Assembly: GCF_002295065.1 (NCBI RefSeq)
Contig: NZ_NSGG01000002.1
Span: forward strand, 310,001-374,000
Length of the DNA stretch: 64,000 bases
Direction: 5' to 3'
Source of the DNA: Mesorhizobium sp. WSM3859
GTDB lineage: Bacteria; Pseudomonadota; Alphaproteobacteria; Rhizobiales; Rhizobiaceae
Made by a program: the position numbers and the translations under genes. Shown one piece after another: positions 26,932 to 35,290 of the stretch (position 1 is the stretch's first letter; every line of letters starts with the position of its first letter). The notes below the pieces were generated by a model that saw only the letters and a program-made list of their open reading frames with translations, ran no database searches and had not been told where the DNA came from.

Positions 26932-28005
26932 CTATTTGCCCTTGGAGCTCTTGCGCCGCGCCTTCGCTGGCTCCGCTCCGCTCTCCTTGCGAGCGGCTTT
27001 GCCAGGTGACGGCGCGGTCAGGGGAGAGGCAAACACGGAGTTCTCCGCGGCGCTCGGCGCCTGATCGGCACGCGGTTTCTCGAGAACGACGACACAGCCA
27101 TCGAGATCGTTGGTGGCCAGATGCGCGTAACGCATCGTCATCGACAGCGTCTGGTGGCCAAGCCACATCTGGACGCGCCTGATATCGATGCCGCCCTGCA
27201 CGAGGCGGGAAGCACAAGTATGACGCAAAATATGCGGCACCACCTGCTCGTCGGCGCCGAGACCGACCTCGGCCTTCGCCTCGTTCCAGATGGCGCGGTA
27301 TTGCGCCTGGCTGAGCTTGGTGAACGGGCCCTTCGGCCGGCGGCCTTCGGTGTTTGGCGGCAGCTTGATCACCTCCTTGACCCGTTCGGTCATCGGAATG
27401 GTGCGGCTGCGGCCGGATTTGGTGATCCAGAAGGAGACGCGATGCTCCTGGATGTCGTTCCAGATCAGCCCGAGCGCCTCACCAAGACGGCAGCCGGTAT
27501 CGACCAGGAAGACGGAAAGCCTGTAAGCATCCTCGCTGCGGCTCCTGATGGCGGCAAACAGCCTTGCCTCTTCGTCCCTTTCGAGGAAACGAATCCGTCC
27601 CGCCCGCTCCTTCTGGCGGCGGAACTCAGGCAGGCTGTGGATATCTCCCATCTTATGAGCCTTGCGCAGCAGCTTGCTGAGTGCAGCCATCTTGCGATTG
27701 ATGGTTGCGTTGCTGTTCCCGCGCTGGCGCAAGGTACCGATAAGATTGTCCAGGGTGTTCTGGTCAAAGGTGCTGAAACGCTCTCCGAGAAGGATCTCGT
27801 CTATTTCACCGATGAAAGAGCTGACATTGTATTTATGCCGCCCATCATCCCAGAGTATATCCCGGTATGCTGCAAAGAGTTCCCCGATCCTGTACGATTT
27901 TACTTCCCGGATCTTGTTGTAGGTGTACCTAAACTTCGAGTTCTGAGAAGAAAATACCGCAAAATGACCAGAGGGCTCTCCCTCTTGAATCGCTTCGTTC
28001 GACAT
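26932..28005 (-). CDS. tyrosine recombinase (phage-integrase family), solitary
   Basis: 357 residues. The catalytic set is visible: first arginine in DTGCRLGEALGLIW, HxxR in HILRHTCASRLV, the later histidine in WLGHQTLSMTMRYAHL and the tyrosine in the same segment. An N-terminal SAM-like core-binding domain precedes it (residues 50-140). A lysine-rich tail (KARRKSSKGK) ends it. The 5' third is more AT-rich than neighbouring genes, suggesting acquisition. No excisionase, cargo or direct-repeat attachment sites were found nearby, so its element may be lost or the enzyme may be orphaned. Confidence 0.9.
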   Translation of the reverse strand: MSNEAIQEGEPSGHFAVFSSQNSKFRYTYNKIREVKSYRIGELFAAYRDILWDDGRHKYNVSSFIGEIDEILLGERFSTFDQNTLDNLIGTLRQRGNSNATINRKMAALSKLLRKAHKMGDIHSLPEFRRQKERAGRIRFLERDEEARLFAAIRSRSEDAYRLSVFLVDTGCRLGEALGLIWNDIQEHRVSFWITKSGRSRTIPMTERVKEVIKLPPNTEGRRPKGPFTKLSQAQYRAIWNEAKAEVGLGADEQVVPHILRHTCASRLVQGGIDIRRVQMWLGHQTLSMTMRYAHLATNDLDGCVVVLEKPRADQAPSAAENSVFASPLTAPSPGKAARKESGAEPAKARRKSSKGK

Positions 28006-28181
28006 TTTTAGCCACACCCCCTGTGGTTAAGCCTTCAGCCCTAACCGTTCGGAGATGTCCTTTCAAGAGTTTTCGAATCTTGCAGCCGACTCCATCCGCC
28101 GGTAGCGGATCCCACAAAGTCGCTCCACAGACCCGATCAGCTTACCGTTTCACCCCCATCCTTTCGTTTGCTTCGACCAAT

Positions 28182-28223
28182 CGCGAAAACAAAAACGGCC
28201 CGGGCGTGGAGACGCCCGGGCCG
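28182..28223 (-). terminator. rho-independent terminator of the minus-strand porin
   Basis: Arms 28196-28207 (CGGCCCGGGCGT) and 28212-28223 pair perfectly with a 4-base loop. On the minus strand the stem is followed by TTTTTGTTTT. It lies 25 bases after the porin stop. Confidence 0.9.
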
Positions 28224-28248
28224 GATTTCAGTTGTAACAGTCCAGCCC

Positions 28249-29451
28249 TTAGAAGGAGCGCTGGAAGCGGAGGAGACCGCCGATGGCGTCGTCTTCGCCA
28301 GCAGAAATACCGGTCCAGTTGTGGTTCGTGCCACGGGTATCGGCTTCGTTGATGCTGCCTGCATTGACGTAGTCGACTTCGGCCGTAACCGTAAAGCCGG
28401 GAACGATGTCGTAGGCGATGTTGGCGGCGATGCCGAGGTTCTCACCTTCGTCATACGAGATCTGAGCGTTGAACGAGGTCTTCTCGTTGAACTTGTAGGT
28501 GCCACCGCCCCAGACTGCCCAGTTTTCGTCCCACTGCTTGTAGAAGCCGCGACCGCCAGCTGCGAAGGTATAGTTCGGGTCCGACAGGTTGTCATCGGAG
28601 CCATAGCCGCCCATGATGAACAGCGAGATGGCGTCGTTGACGGTCACGTCCAAGCGGACCTTGCCGGCAACTTCTTCGTAGTTGCTGTCGTAAGCGATAA
28701 CGCCGGTGATGGCGCCCCACCCTTGAGTCCACTTCACGCCGCCGACGACATGCGGAACGTAGCTGTCGATCGTGCCCACGCCGTAGGAGCCGTCCGTGCC
28801 GCCGCCCGCGCCTTCTTCGAGCGAGATCACGGCCGAGAAGCCGTTGCCGGCGTCGAAGTAGTACTGGACGACGTTGGTGTCGAAATCACCGTAGGGAACC
28901 AGCGTATCCTGGATGACGTTGCCGGCGTAGCCGATGAACGTGTTGAAGGCCGATTCGTCCTTACCGACGCGCAGGCCACCGAGCTGGATCCAGGCGAAGT
29001 TCAGCGAAGTGCCCTTGTTGAAGGCCGGGTTGACGCCAAAATCGTCGTTGCCCGGATCACCAAGATCGGCGTTGCGGTTGCCGAAGTTCCAGCGGGTCTC
29101 GGTGTAGGTCTTCAACGTGCCGAGCTCAGTTTCCTGGCCGGTCCAGGTCTTCAGCGTGAAGCGAGCATTCTTGTAGAAGGTGTCGTTGCTGTCGCCGTCC
29201 TCAACATCGCGGGACGTCGCACCGTCGAACGAGCCGACGTCGCCGACGCCGATGTCGTAACGGACATAGCCGCCGATGCGCAGGCAGGTTTCGGTGCCGG
29301 GGATGTAGAAGTAGCCCGAGCCGTAGACGTCGCAGATCTTGACGTATTCAGCCGGTTCCGGCTCGGCGACGGTGACCGCGTCGGCGGCGCGGGCGCCCGA
29401 AACTGCGATCAGGGCCGCAGCTGAGCCGAGAAGAAGGCTCTTGATGTTCAT
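28249..29451 (-). CDS. porin (Omp2b/Porin_2 family), copy 1
   Basis: 400 residues. A signal peptide (MNIKSLLLGSAAALIAVSG, cleaved after GARA) precedes a beta-barrel starting EPAEYVKICDVYGSGYFYIPG and ending in the outer-membrane signature LLRFQRSF with a C-terminal phenylalanine. Porins of this family form 16-strand trimers for general diffusion. It is transcribed away from a second, closely similar porin 816 bases off, with a tRNA-Ser between. The first 58 residues of the two preproteins are identical. Loop regions (for example residues 75-90 and 120-140) differ. A GGAGG ribosome site precedes the ATG. Confidence 0.95.
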   Translation of the reverse strand: MNIKSLLLGSAAALIAVSGARAADAVTVAEPEPAEYVKICDVYGSGYFYIPGTETCLRIGGYVRYDIGVGDVGSFDGATSRDVEDGDSNDTFYKNARFTLKTWTGQETELGTLKTYTETRWNFGNRNADLGDPGNDDFGVNPAFNKGTSLNFAWIQLGGLRVGKDESAFNTFIGYAGNVIQDTLVPYGDFDTNVVQYYFDAGNGFSAVISLEEGAGGGTDGSYGVGTIDSYVPHVVGGVKWTQGWGAITGVIAYDSNYEEVAGKVRLDVTVNDAISLFIMGGYGSDDNLSDPNYTFAAGGRGFYKQWDENWAVWGGGTYKFNEKTSFNAQISYDEGENLGIAANIAYDIVPGFTVTAEVDYVNAGSINEADTRGTNHNWTGISAGEDDAIGGLLRFQRSF

Positions 29452-29841
29452 TTTCTGACCTCCAGTCAAAAGTTAAAAAACGGGTCTGGGTATTTTTTGC
29501 TGAAGGACAGCGTTCCCTGCCCCATCCCCACTACCGAAAAAGATGCGCACCGCGCCGCTCCTTCGAACATGACCTTTACCCAGGCGGCGGCGGCGTTCAA
29601 CCATGATCGTATCGGCGAAAGCCCGATCCGGGCGCTATCCCCGGACGTTGTTGCACAAATGACACGATTTGGCCTCACTCCGAAAGCTCTCGTTAACCAA
29701 TGAGGCTCGCGAGACGATCGAATCCGGTCGAATCCGGCGATCAGCCGGCTGAATTGCGGCGTCCCGGCGAGTCGCCTTGTCCGGTTCTTGCCGCAGAATC
29801 GCCTTGCGAAAGGGACTTGTTGCGCACAGCGCAGGGGTGGA

Positions 29842-29932
29842 TGGCGGAGAGGATGGGATTCGAACCCACGAGAAGCTTTTGACCTCTACTCCCTTAGCAG
29901 GGGAGCGCCTTCGACCACTCGGCCACCTCTCC
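29842..29932 (-). tRNA. tRNA-Ser (anticodon GCT)
   Basis: The 91-base sequence starts GGAGAGGTGGCCGAG and ends with CCTCTCC plus discriminator G and encoded CCA. The anticodon loop CTGCTAA gives GCT, reading AGC/AGU serine codons. A long variable arm (GTAGAGGTCAAAAGCTTCTC region) is typical of type II tRNAs, and the T-loop GGTTCGAATCC is intact. It lies between two divergent porins. Confidence 0.96.
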
Positions 29933-30267
29933 GTCGCGCCGCTGGATAAAGAAAAGCGTGGGCACAATCAACAAGCCGGCGCCATAATCGCCGAAAAATC
30001 CTCTGGCCGGCAACTTGGGAGAGCGGTGGAGCATCGGCATCGCATCGGCCCAAATGTGGCGAATCGCGGCTTATGCGGCCTTTTCGAGCCGGCAGAGGCG
30101 CCTTCATTGGAGCGCCATCGTAGACCGGAAACCGGACACGCAATCACCGGCAGACGCCCTTCGTCACGCTGCACGGGGGCGAAAAAGAGCGCAATAACAA
30201 GGCATTGCCCATAATTTTGGTCGAAAGTTCACATCGCTTCCGTCCGATTCTGACTGGAGGTCAGAAA

Positions 30268-31455
30268 ATGAACATCAAGAGCCTTCTTCTCGGCTCAGCT
30301 GCGGCCCTGATCGCAGTTTCGGGCGCCCGCGCCGCCGACGCGGTGACCGTCGCCGAGCCGGAACCGGCTGAATACGTCAAGATCTGCGACGTCTACGGCT
30401 CGGGCTATTTCTACATCCCCGGCACCGAGACCTGCCTGCGCGTCGGCGGCTATGTCCGTTACGACATCGGCGTCGGCGACGTCGGCTCGTTTGACGGCGC
30501 GAAGTCGTTCGACCACGAGGACGGCGATGAGCAGAGCACTTTCTACAAGAACACCCGCTTCACGCTGAAGACCTGGACCGGCCAGGAAACCGAGCTCGGC
30601 ACGTTGAAGACCTACACCGAGACCCGCTTCAACTTCGGCAACCGCAACGGCTACCCGTCGCAAGACGATCCGACGACGGCAGCGGATGAATTCAACAGCA
30701 ATCCTGCCGGCAACAAGAACGTCTCGTTGAACTTCGCCTGGATCCAGCTCGGTGGCCTCCGCGTCGGTAAGGACGAATCGGCCTTCGATACGTTCATCGG
30801 CTACGCCGGCAACGTCATCCAGGATACGATCGTTCCCTATGGCGACTTCGACACCAACGTCGTCCAGTACTATTTCGACGCTGGCAACGGCTTCTCGGCG
30901 GTGGTCTCGCTGGAAGAAGGTTCGGGCGTCGTCGGCACCATCGACAGCTACGTTCCGCATGTCGTCGGCGGCTTGAAGTGGACTCAAGGGTGGGGCGCCA
31001 TCACCGGCGTCGTTGCCTACGACAGCAACTATGAAGAAGTCGCCGGCAAGGTTCGCCTGGATGTGAATGTCACCAACGAACTATCATTGTTCGGCATGTT
31101 CGGCTATGGCAGCGACGACAACCTCAACGACCCGACCTATGCCATCGGGGCCGGTGACCGCGGCTTCTACAAGATCTGGGGCGGCAACTGGGCGTTCTGG
31201 GCCGGCGGCACCTACAAGTTCAACGAGAAGACCTCGTTCAACCTCCAGGTGTCGGGTGACGAGGACAAGAACTATGGCGTGGCGGCGAACGTCGCCTATG
31301 ACATCGTACCCGGCTTCACGGTCACCGCCGAAGTCGACTGGGATCACTTCGGCAAGTTCGATGATTGGGTTTCGGGTGCCGACGTCGTCAACTTCACCGG
31401 CGCCGACAAGAAGAACAGCGTCGGCGGTCTGCTCCGCTTCCAGCGCTCGTTCTAA
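30268..31455 (+). CDS. porin (Omp2b/Porin_2 family), copy 2
   Basis: 395 residues, the same architecture as the minus-strand porin: signal peptide, conserved first strand, and terminal LLRFQRSF. A strong GGAGG site (ACTGGAGGTCAG) precedes the ATG, and the sequence from this site through about residue 58 is almost identical to copy 1 at DNA level, with three differences seen in the 170 bases compared. Surface-loop segments differ, as expected for paralogues with altered selectivity or phage sensitivity. It has its own terminator. Confidence 0.95.
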   Translation: MNIKSLLLGSAAALIAVSGARAADAVTVAEPEPAEYVKICDVYGSGYFYIPGTETCLRVGGYVRYDIGVGDVGSFDGAKSFDHEDGDEQSTFYKNTRFTLKTWTGQETELGTLKTYTETRFNFGNRNGYPSQDDPTTAADEFNSNPAGNKNVSLNFAWIQLGGLRVGKDESAFDTFIGYAGNVIQDTIVPYGDFDTNVVQYYFDAGNGFSAVVSLEEGSGVVGTIDSYVPHVVGGLKWTQGWGAITGVVAYDSNYEEVAGKVRLDVNVTNELSLFGMFGYGSDDNLNDPTYAIGAGDRGFYKIWGGNWAFWAGGTYKFNEKTSFNLQVSGDEDKNYGVAANVAYDIVPGFTVTAEVDWDHFGKFDDWVSGADVVNFTGADKKNSVGGLLRFQRSF

Positions 31456-31477
31456 CAGGCTTTGCCTGATTGAATCG

Positions 31478-31507
31478 AAAACCCGGCGGGCGACCGCCGG
31501 GTTTTTT
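31478..31507 (+). terminator. rho-independent terminator of the plus-strand porin
   Basis: AAAACCCGGCGG and CCGCCGGGTTTT pair perfectly around a GCGA loop and are followed by a run of T. It begins 22 bases after the porin stop. Confidence 0.93.
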
Positions 31508-31602
31508 GTGCGGAGTGGCCATTGGATCAAGCTGCTACGATAGCGCTGAATGCCTGACGGGCTATCATCCGCTGGAAATCGGACCGGAGACTGAAGCTAA
31601 GC

Positions 31603-31813
31603 TCAGGTGTCGGCAAGATCTCCCAAAGCGTCCATCAGCGGCTGGATCCCGCTTTCGTAATTCTTCCATCGCTTGACCGACGACTTTGTAGATCGGCTGG
31701 CGAACCTGCCAATTGCTATAGGTGTTTACTGAGCCGTCCCTGTCAAAAAATCGGAGGCAAGCATCATCCCAGGGCAGCCCGAGACAGCGCAACGATAAGT
31801 CCTGAGCCTCCTC
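31603..31813 (-). pseudogene. sulfotransferase C-terminal remnant, frameshifted
   Basis: On the minus strand one frame reads LGLPWDDACLRFF, then YSNWQVRQPIYK, the familiar C-terminal motifs of PAPS-dependent TPR/sulfotransferase proteins in rhizobia. After that the family sequence continues only in the next frame as SSVKRWKNYESGIQ, ending ALGDLADT before TGA. The two frames join if one A is removed from AAA (T-run at 31685-31687). Sequence upstream of about 31813 does not look like the rest of a sulfotransferase. I read it as the broken end of a decayed gene; the full-length catalytic N-terminal part is absent. Confidence 0.6.
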
Positions 31814-32109
31814 CAGCCGTTTGGCCTGCTGAGGCGCATAGGCTTGCCTCAACAGCACGTCGTCGGCCTGCGCGCTGCAAGCGAACTTGTTTTGAACGGG
31901 CTGGCTTGCGGCAATCTGGGTTTCGCCTGGCCGGCTTTGATGTGCTTGGACCAAGCAGGAGGCAGACCATTTTTATGGCGCCTCGCTACCAAAAAAGAGG
32001 CGTTGGAATCCAGTCCGGGCCACGCCGCAAGCCATCACGGACTCACCCAACTTGCACCCACTCCCCGCCCGCGCTAGCAAGAAGCCCCCTTTTCAAGCGA
32101 GCCAATGCC

Positions 32110-33222
32110 ATGCGCCAGCGCCCTTCCCTCACGCCGATCATCGGCGCGCTTCCCACCACGGTGCCGTTCGTCGGGCCGGAGGCGCAGGAGCGCGAGCGCG
32201 GCAGGCCGTTCCGCGCCCGCATCGGCGCCAATGAAAGCAGTTTCGGGCCTTCGCCGCGCGTCATCGCCCGCATGGAGAGCGTCGCGCGCGATCAGTGGAT
32301 GTATTGCGATCCCGACAATTACGAGCTGAAGGTGGCGGCCGCGGCCCATCACGACGTGGCCGTCGAGAACGTGGTCGTCGGCGAAGGCATTGACGGCCTG
32401 CTCGGCCTGGTGGCGCGCATGTATGTCGCCCCGGGCGACGCGGTCGTGACCTCGCTTGGCGCCTACCCTACCTTCAATTTCCACATCGCCGGCGTCGGCG
32501 GCCGGCTGGTGACGGTGCCGTATGCCGACGACAAGGAGGACCTGGACGGGCTCCTCGCCAAGGTCATCAGCGAAAAGGCCCCGCTGGTCTATCTCTCCAA
32601 TCCCGACAATCCGATGGGCAGCTGGTGGGAGGCGCCGGATGTCGTCCGCTTCATCGAGGCGCTGCCGGAAACCACCATGCTGGTGCTCGACGAGGCCTAT
32701 GGTGAGTTGGGCCCAGCCTCGGCGCTGCCGGCGATCGATGTCGCGCGGCCGAACGTCATCCGCATGCGCACTTTCTCCAAGGCTTACGGCCTGGCCGGCA
32801 TACGCTGCGGCTATGCCGTGGCGGAGGCCGAGGTGATCCGCGACTTCGAGAAGATCCGCAACCACTACGGCGTCAGCCGCATGGCGCAGATCGCCGGCCT
32901 CGAGGCGCTTGCCGACCAGGACTACCTGCGCTCGGTGGTGGCGCGCGTGGCCGCGGGCCGTGAGCGCATTTCAGCCATCGCCAGGCAGAACGACCTCAAT
33001 CCATTGCCGTCGGCAACCAACTTCGTCACCATCGACTGCGGCCGCGAGGGTGCTTTCGCGCTGAAGATTATGCAGGGCCTGTCGTCGCGCGACGTGTTCA
33101 TCCGCAAGCCGATGGCGCCAAGGCTCGACCGCTGCATAAGGGTCAGCGTCGGGCTCGACCATGAGCTCGACATCTTTGCCGAGGAACTGCCGGGCGCGCT
33201 CGCGGCAGCGCGGGGGAACTGA
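32110..33222 (+). CDS. HisC-like PLP-dependent aminotransferase
   Basis: 370 residues, fold type I. The PLP lysine is in RTFSKAYGLAGIRCGY, the aspartate in VLDEAYGELG, and SNPDNPMGSWW is the substrate-loop motif. The N-terminal IGANESSFGPSPRV is typical of histidinol-phosphate aminotransferase relatives. Whether it truly serves histidine synthesis is uncertain because no his genes are near. The frame is open upstream, but the first residues with family character begin at this ATG. Confidence 0.9.
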   Translation: MRQRPSLTPIIGALPTTVPFVGPEAQERERGRPFRARIGANESSFGPSPRVIARMESVARDQWMYCDPDNYELKVAAAAHHDVAVENVVVGEGIDGLLGLVARMYVAPGDAVVTSLGAYPTFNFHIAGVGGRLVTVPYADDKEDLDGLLAKVISEKAPLVYLSNPDNPMGSWWEAPDVVRFIEALPETTMLVLDEAYGELGPASALPAIDVARPNVIRMRTFSKAYGLAGIRCGYAVAEAEVIRDFEKIRNHYGVSRMAQIAGLEALADQDYLRSVVARVAAGRERISAIARQNDLNPLPSATNFVTIDCGREGAFALKIMQGLSSRDVFIRKPMAPRLDRCIRVSVGLDHELDIFAEELPGALAAARGN

Positions 33223-33260
33223 CCGAACCCCGGCCCCTGCTTCCCGGGGAGCAGGGCGCT

Positions 33261-33749
33261 TCACATTCCCGCGGCTGCCAGCAGGCGTGCCACGCGGTTC
33301 AGCGCATCGGAAAGCTCAGCGGCTTGTTCGTCCTCGAGCTTGACGGTCAGGCGGGCGAGATCGCGGTTCGTTGCCGCCTCGAGATCGACCAGCGCGGCCT
33401 TGCCGCTTCTGGTCAGCACAAGAATGGGCTGCCTGTTCTCCGGGTCGTCGCGCATTTCAGCCAACCCGATGGCGGCGAATTTCCGAAGCACCTTCATGAG
33501 ATAGGCAGGGGCGAGGTTGAGTTCGCCGGCCAGCTCCGACGCTGCGGGCGCGAGATCGAGGTGAAACATGCGCGCCAGCAGACCGGCCCTTCGACGGCCC
33601 GGTCGGGGCTTGCGCCCGAGCTCGAACAGCACGCGGGCCTCGGTCAGCGTATAGGGGCTCTGCATCAACGTCTCATCGAGCAGCCCGACCAGTCCGGTAT
33701 AGAACCGGTTGAAGCGACGGATCTCATGGACCAGGGCTTCGGGCTGCAT
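33261..33749 (-). CDS. MarR-family transcriptional regulator
   Basis: 162 residues from MQPEALVHEIRRFNRF. The winged helix lies at about residues 35-100 (SPYTLTEARVLFELG, then ELAGELNLAPAYLMKVLRKF) with the wing RDDPENRQPILVLT. A GAGGAGG site precedes the ATG. A 19-base palindrome about 40 bases upstream is the probable autoregulatory site. It converges on the aminotransferase gene, so that gene is not its divergent target. The ligand is unknown. Confidence 0.88.
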   Translation of the reverse strand: MQPEALVHEIRRFNRFYTGLVGLLDETLMQSPYTLTEARVLFELGRKPRPGRRRAGLLARMFHLDLAPAASELAGELNLAPAYLMKVLRKFAAIGLAEMRDDPENRQPILVLTRSGKAALVDLEAATNRDLARLTVKLEDEQAAELSDALNRVARLLAAAGM

Positions 33750-33790
33750 GCTGACCTCCTCAGAGACATTGCATCCGATAATTTCCTCAT

Positions 33791-33809
33791 TGATTGACTG
33801 AGTCAATCA
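33791..33809. promoter_or_regulatory. palindromic MarR operator candidate
   Basis: TGATTGACT-G-AGTCAATCA is a palindrome with 9-base perfect arms around a single central base. It lies upstream of the marR gene and before acyP on the other strand, a position allowing it to repress both. MarR dimers typically bind such 16-20 base palindromes. Confidence 0.65.
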
Positions 33810-33896
33810 TTTAATCCACCGCGTCACCTATCCCTCAAACGGTTGCATTTGACCTTTCGTGCGCCAGATTGATGGGGGAAGATTCTGGAGCGGACG

Positions 33897-34178
33897 ATGC
33901 AGGATGAGCAAAGAGCCGTTCGGGCGCGTGTTTCCGGTACGGTGCAAGGCGTGAGCTACCGTGTCTGGACACGTGGAGAAGCCATGCGTCTCGGGCTGAC
34001 AGGCTGGGTCCGCAATGAGCGCGACGGCTCGGTAACCGCGCTGATTGCTGGCGCCGATGCCGCTGTCACGGCAATGATCGAACGCCTGTGGCAAGGGCCG
34101 CGGGGCGCGCTCGTCTCGAAAGTCGAGATCGAGGATGCGGGCGACGACGCGCCAGCGGATTTCAGGATCATCGTGTGA
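33897..34178 (+). CDS. acyP: acylphosphatase
   Basis: 93 residues. The catalytic arginine R22 is in [14 protein letters not shown] and the asparagine N40 is in [11 protein letters not shown]; both are required to hydrolyse carboxyl-phosphate bonds such as acetyl phosphate. Size and single ferredoxin-like domain match the family. It is followed by two repeat elements filling about 400 bases before the TetR gene. Confidence 0.94.
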   Translation: MQDEQRAVRARVSGTVQGVSYRVWTRGEAMRLGLTGWVRNERDGSVTALIAGADAAVTAMIERLWQGPRGALVSKVEIEDAGDDAPADFRIIV

Positions 34179-34252
34179 GTTGGTCTCTCCTCTCTTGAGG
34201 GCAGGGCTATCGCATATGGGCCTGGGAGTTCGGATAACCTGCAGGCCTCGAT

Positions 34253-34356
34253 GCCGTCATCCTCGGGCTTGTCCCGAGGATCTACCGCCTCCCCGAACTG
34301 GTCGCGCTCTTCCGCGTGCGACGGCGGATCCTCGGGACAAGCCCGAGGATGACGGC
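34253..34356. repeat. perfect 30-base inverted-repeat element, family C
   Basis: 34253-34282 is the exact reverse complement of 34327-34356, with a 44-base loop. Each arm also holds a small internal hairpin (CCTCGGG and CCCGAGG). It lies in the 417-base non-coding stretch 34179-34595 between acyP and the TetR gene. Confidence 0.88.
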
Positions 34357-34400
34357 GTTGTGTTGGCATTCGCAATAAACCCATAGGCGATTGCCTTGCT

Positions 34401-34532
34401 CTTGAGGGGGAGATGGCCGGCGGCCAGAGGGGTCGTCTCACCTAGGTCTCAGGCGTTGGCCTTGTCGCAATGGCGTTGGCGCTTCATGCGAGACGACCCC
34501 CTCTGTCGCCTTTGGCGACATCTCCCCCTCAA
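34401..34532. repeat. inverted-repeat element, family B-like, copy 1
   Basis: CTTGAGGGGGAGATGGCCGG at 34401 pairs with the ACATCTCCCCCTCAAG end at 34532, and GGGGTCGTCT pairs with AGACGACCCC inside. It resembles the family-B elements at 40285 and 54445 in its AGATGGCCGG and CAGAGGGG segments but differs in the loop. It sits just after the family-C element. Confidence 0.75.
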
Positions 34533-34560
34533 GGGGGGAGATTTGGCGCTTGAATTAATT

Positions 34561-34568
34561 GAACGTTC
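34561..34568. promoter_or_regulatory. possible TetR operator
   Basis: GAACGTTC, a perfect 8-base palindrome, lies in an AT-rich stretch 28 bases before the TetR start codon. TetR regulators often bind palindromes overlapping their own promoter. The site is short and could be chance. Confidence 0.3.
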
Positions 34569-34595
34569 GTTTTATTATTATGGCTGGAGGCGAAT

Positions 34596-35243
34596 GTGGC
34601 GCGCACAACCGGTTCAGACGGGGAAAAGACCGAGGCGGCCGTCCGCGAGGCGGCGGTCAGCCTGATCGCGCGGCTGGGTTATGAGGCGATGTCGATGCGG
34701 CAGCTGGCGGCGGAGGTCGGCGTGCAGGCGGCAGCGCTCTACCGCTACTTCCCGACCAAGGAAGACCTGCTGTTCACGCTGATGCGCGAGCATATGGAAG
34801 GTCTGTCGAAGGCCTGGGACAAAGCGCGCCCGGCAGCGGCCGATCCGGTGGCGCGGCTCGCCGCCTATGTCGAGAACCACATCGCCTTCCATATCGCGCG
34901 GCGCCACGCCACCCATGTCTCCAACATGGAATTGCGCAGCCTCTCGCATGAACGGCTGACGCAGATCCTCAAGATGCGCACAGCCTATGAGAAGGAGCTC
35001 CGCACGGTGCTGCGCGAAGGCGTCGAAACCGGCGCTTTCGAGATCGACGATACAGGCCTGACCGCCATGGCGCTGATCCAGATGATGACCGGCGTCATAG
35101 TCTGGTTCCGGCCCGGCGAGCGGCTGTCGATCGCCGAGGTCACGGCATCATATCTTTCGATGACAATGCGCCTGGTCGGCGCGACAATCAGCCATGGCAC
35201 CGCGCGTCCTTCCGGGCGCGCCGGGAACGCCGTGGCACTCTGA
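34596..35243 (+). CDS. TetR/AcrR-family regulator of the leucine catabolic locus
   Basis: 215 residues. The N-terminal helix-turn-helix is AREAAVSLIARLGYEAMS-like (residues 12-32) with RQLAAEVGVQAAALYRYFPT; the C-terminal ligand domain is all helical. It starts at GTG after a GGAGGCGAA ribosome site. It lies 47 bases upstream of isovaleryl-CoA dehydrogenase on the same strand, so an acyl-CoA-responsive local repressor is the natural inference. Its C-terminus (TARPSGRAGNAVAL) is unremarkable. Confidence 0.88.
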   Translation: MARTTGSDGEKTEAAVREAAVSLIARLGYEAMSMRQLAAEVGVQAAALYRYFPTKEDLLFTLMREHMEGLSKAWDKARPAAADPVARLAAYVENHIAFHIARRHATHVSNMELRSLSHERLTQILKMRTAYEKELRTVLREGVETGAFEIDDTGLTAMALIQMMTGVIVWFRPGERLSIAEVTASYLSMTMRLVGATISHGTARPSGRAGNAVAL

Positions 35244-35290
35244 TACAGGCATGATCCCCGCGAAAACCGGGGTTGTGCGGGAGGAACGGC

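Noticed and set aside
26861-29932. Genomic island integrated at tRNA-Ser
   Set aside because: The integrase is 1.8 kb away from the tRNA with a porin between, and no repeat of the tRNA 3' end was found near the integrase.
31565-31954. Intact 129-residue gene
   Set aside because: Only its middle matches a sulfotransferase tail, and the family sequence continues in another frame, so it is better read as a pseudogene fragment.
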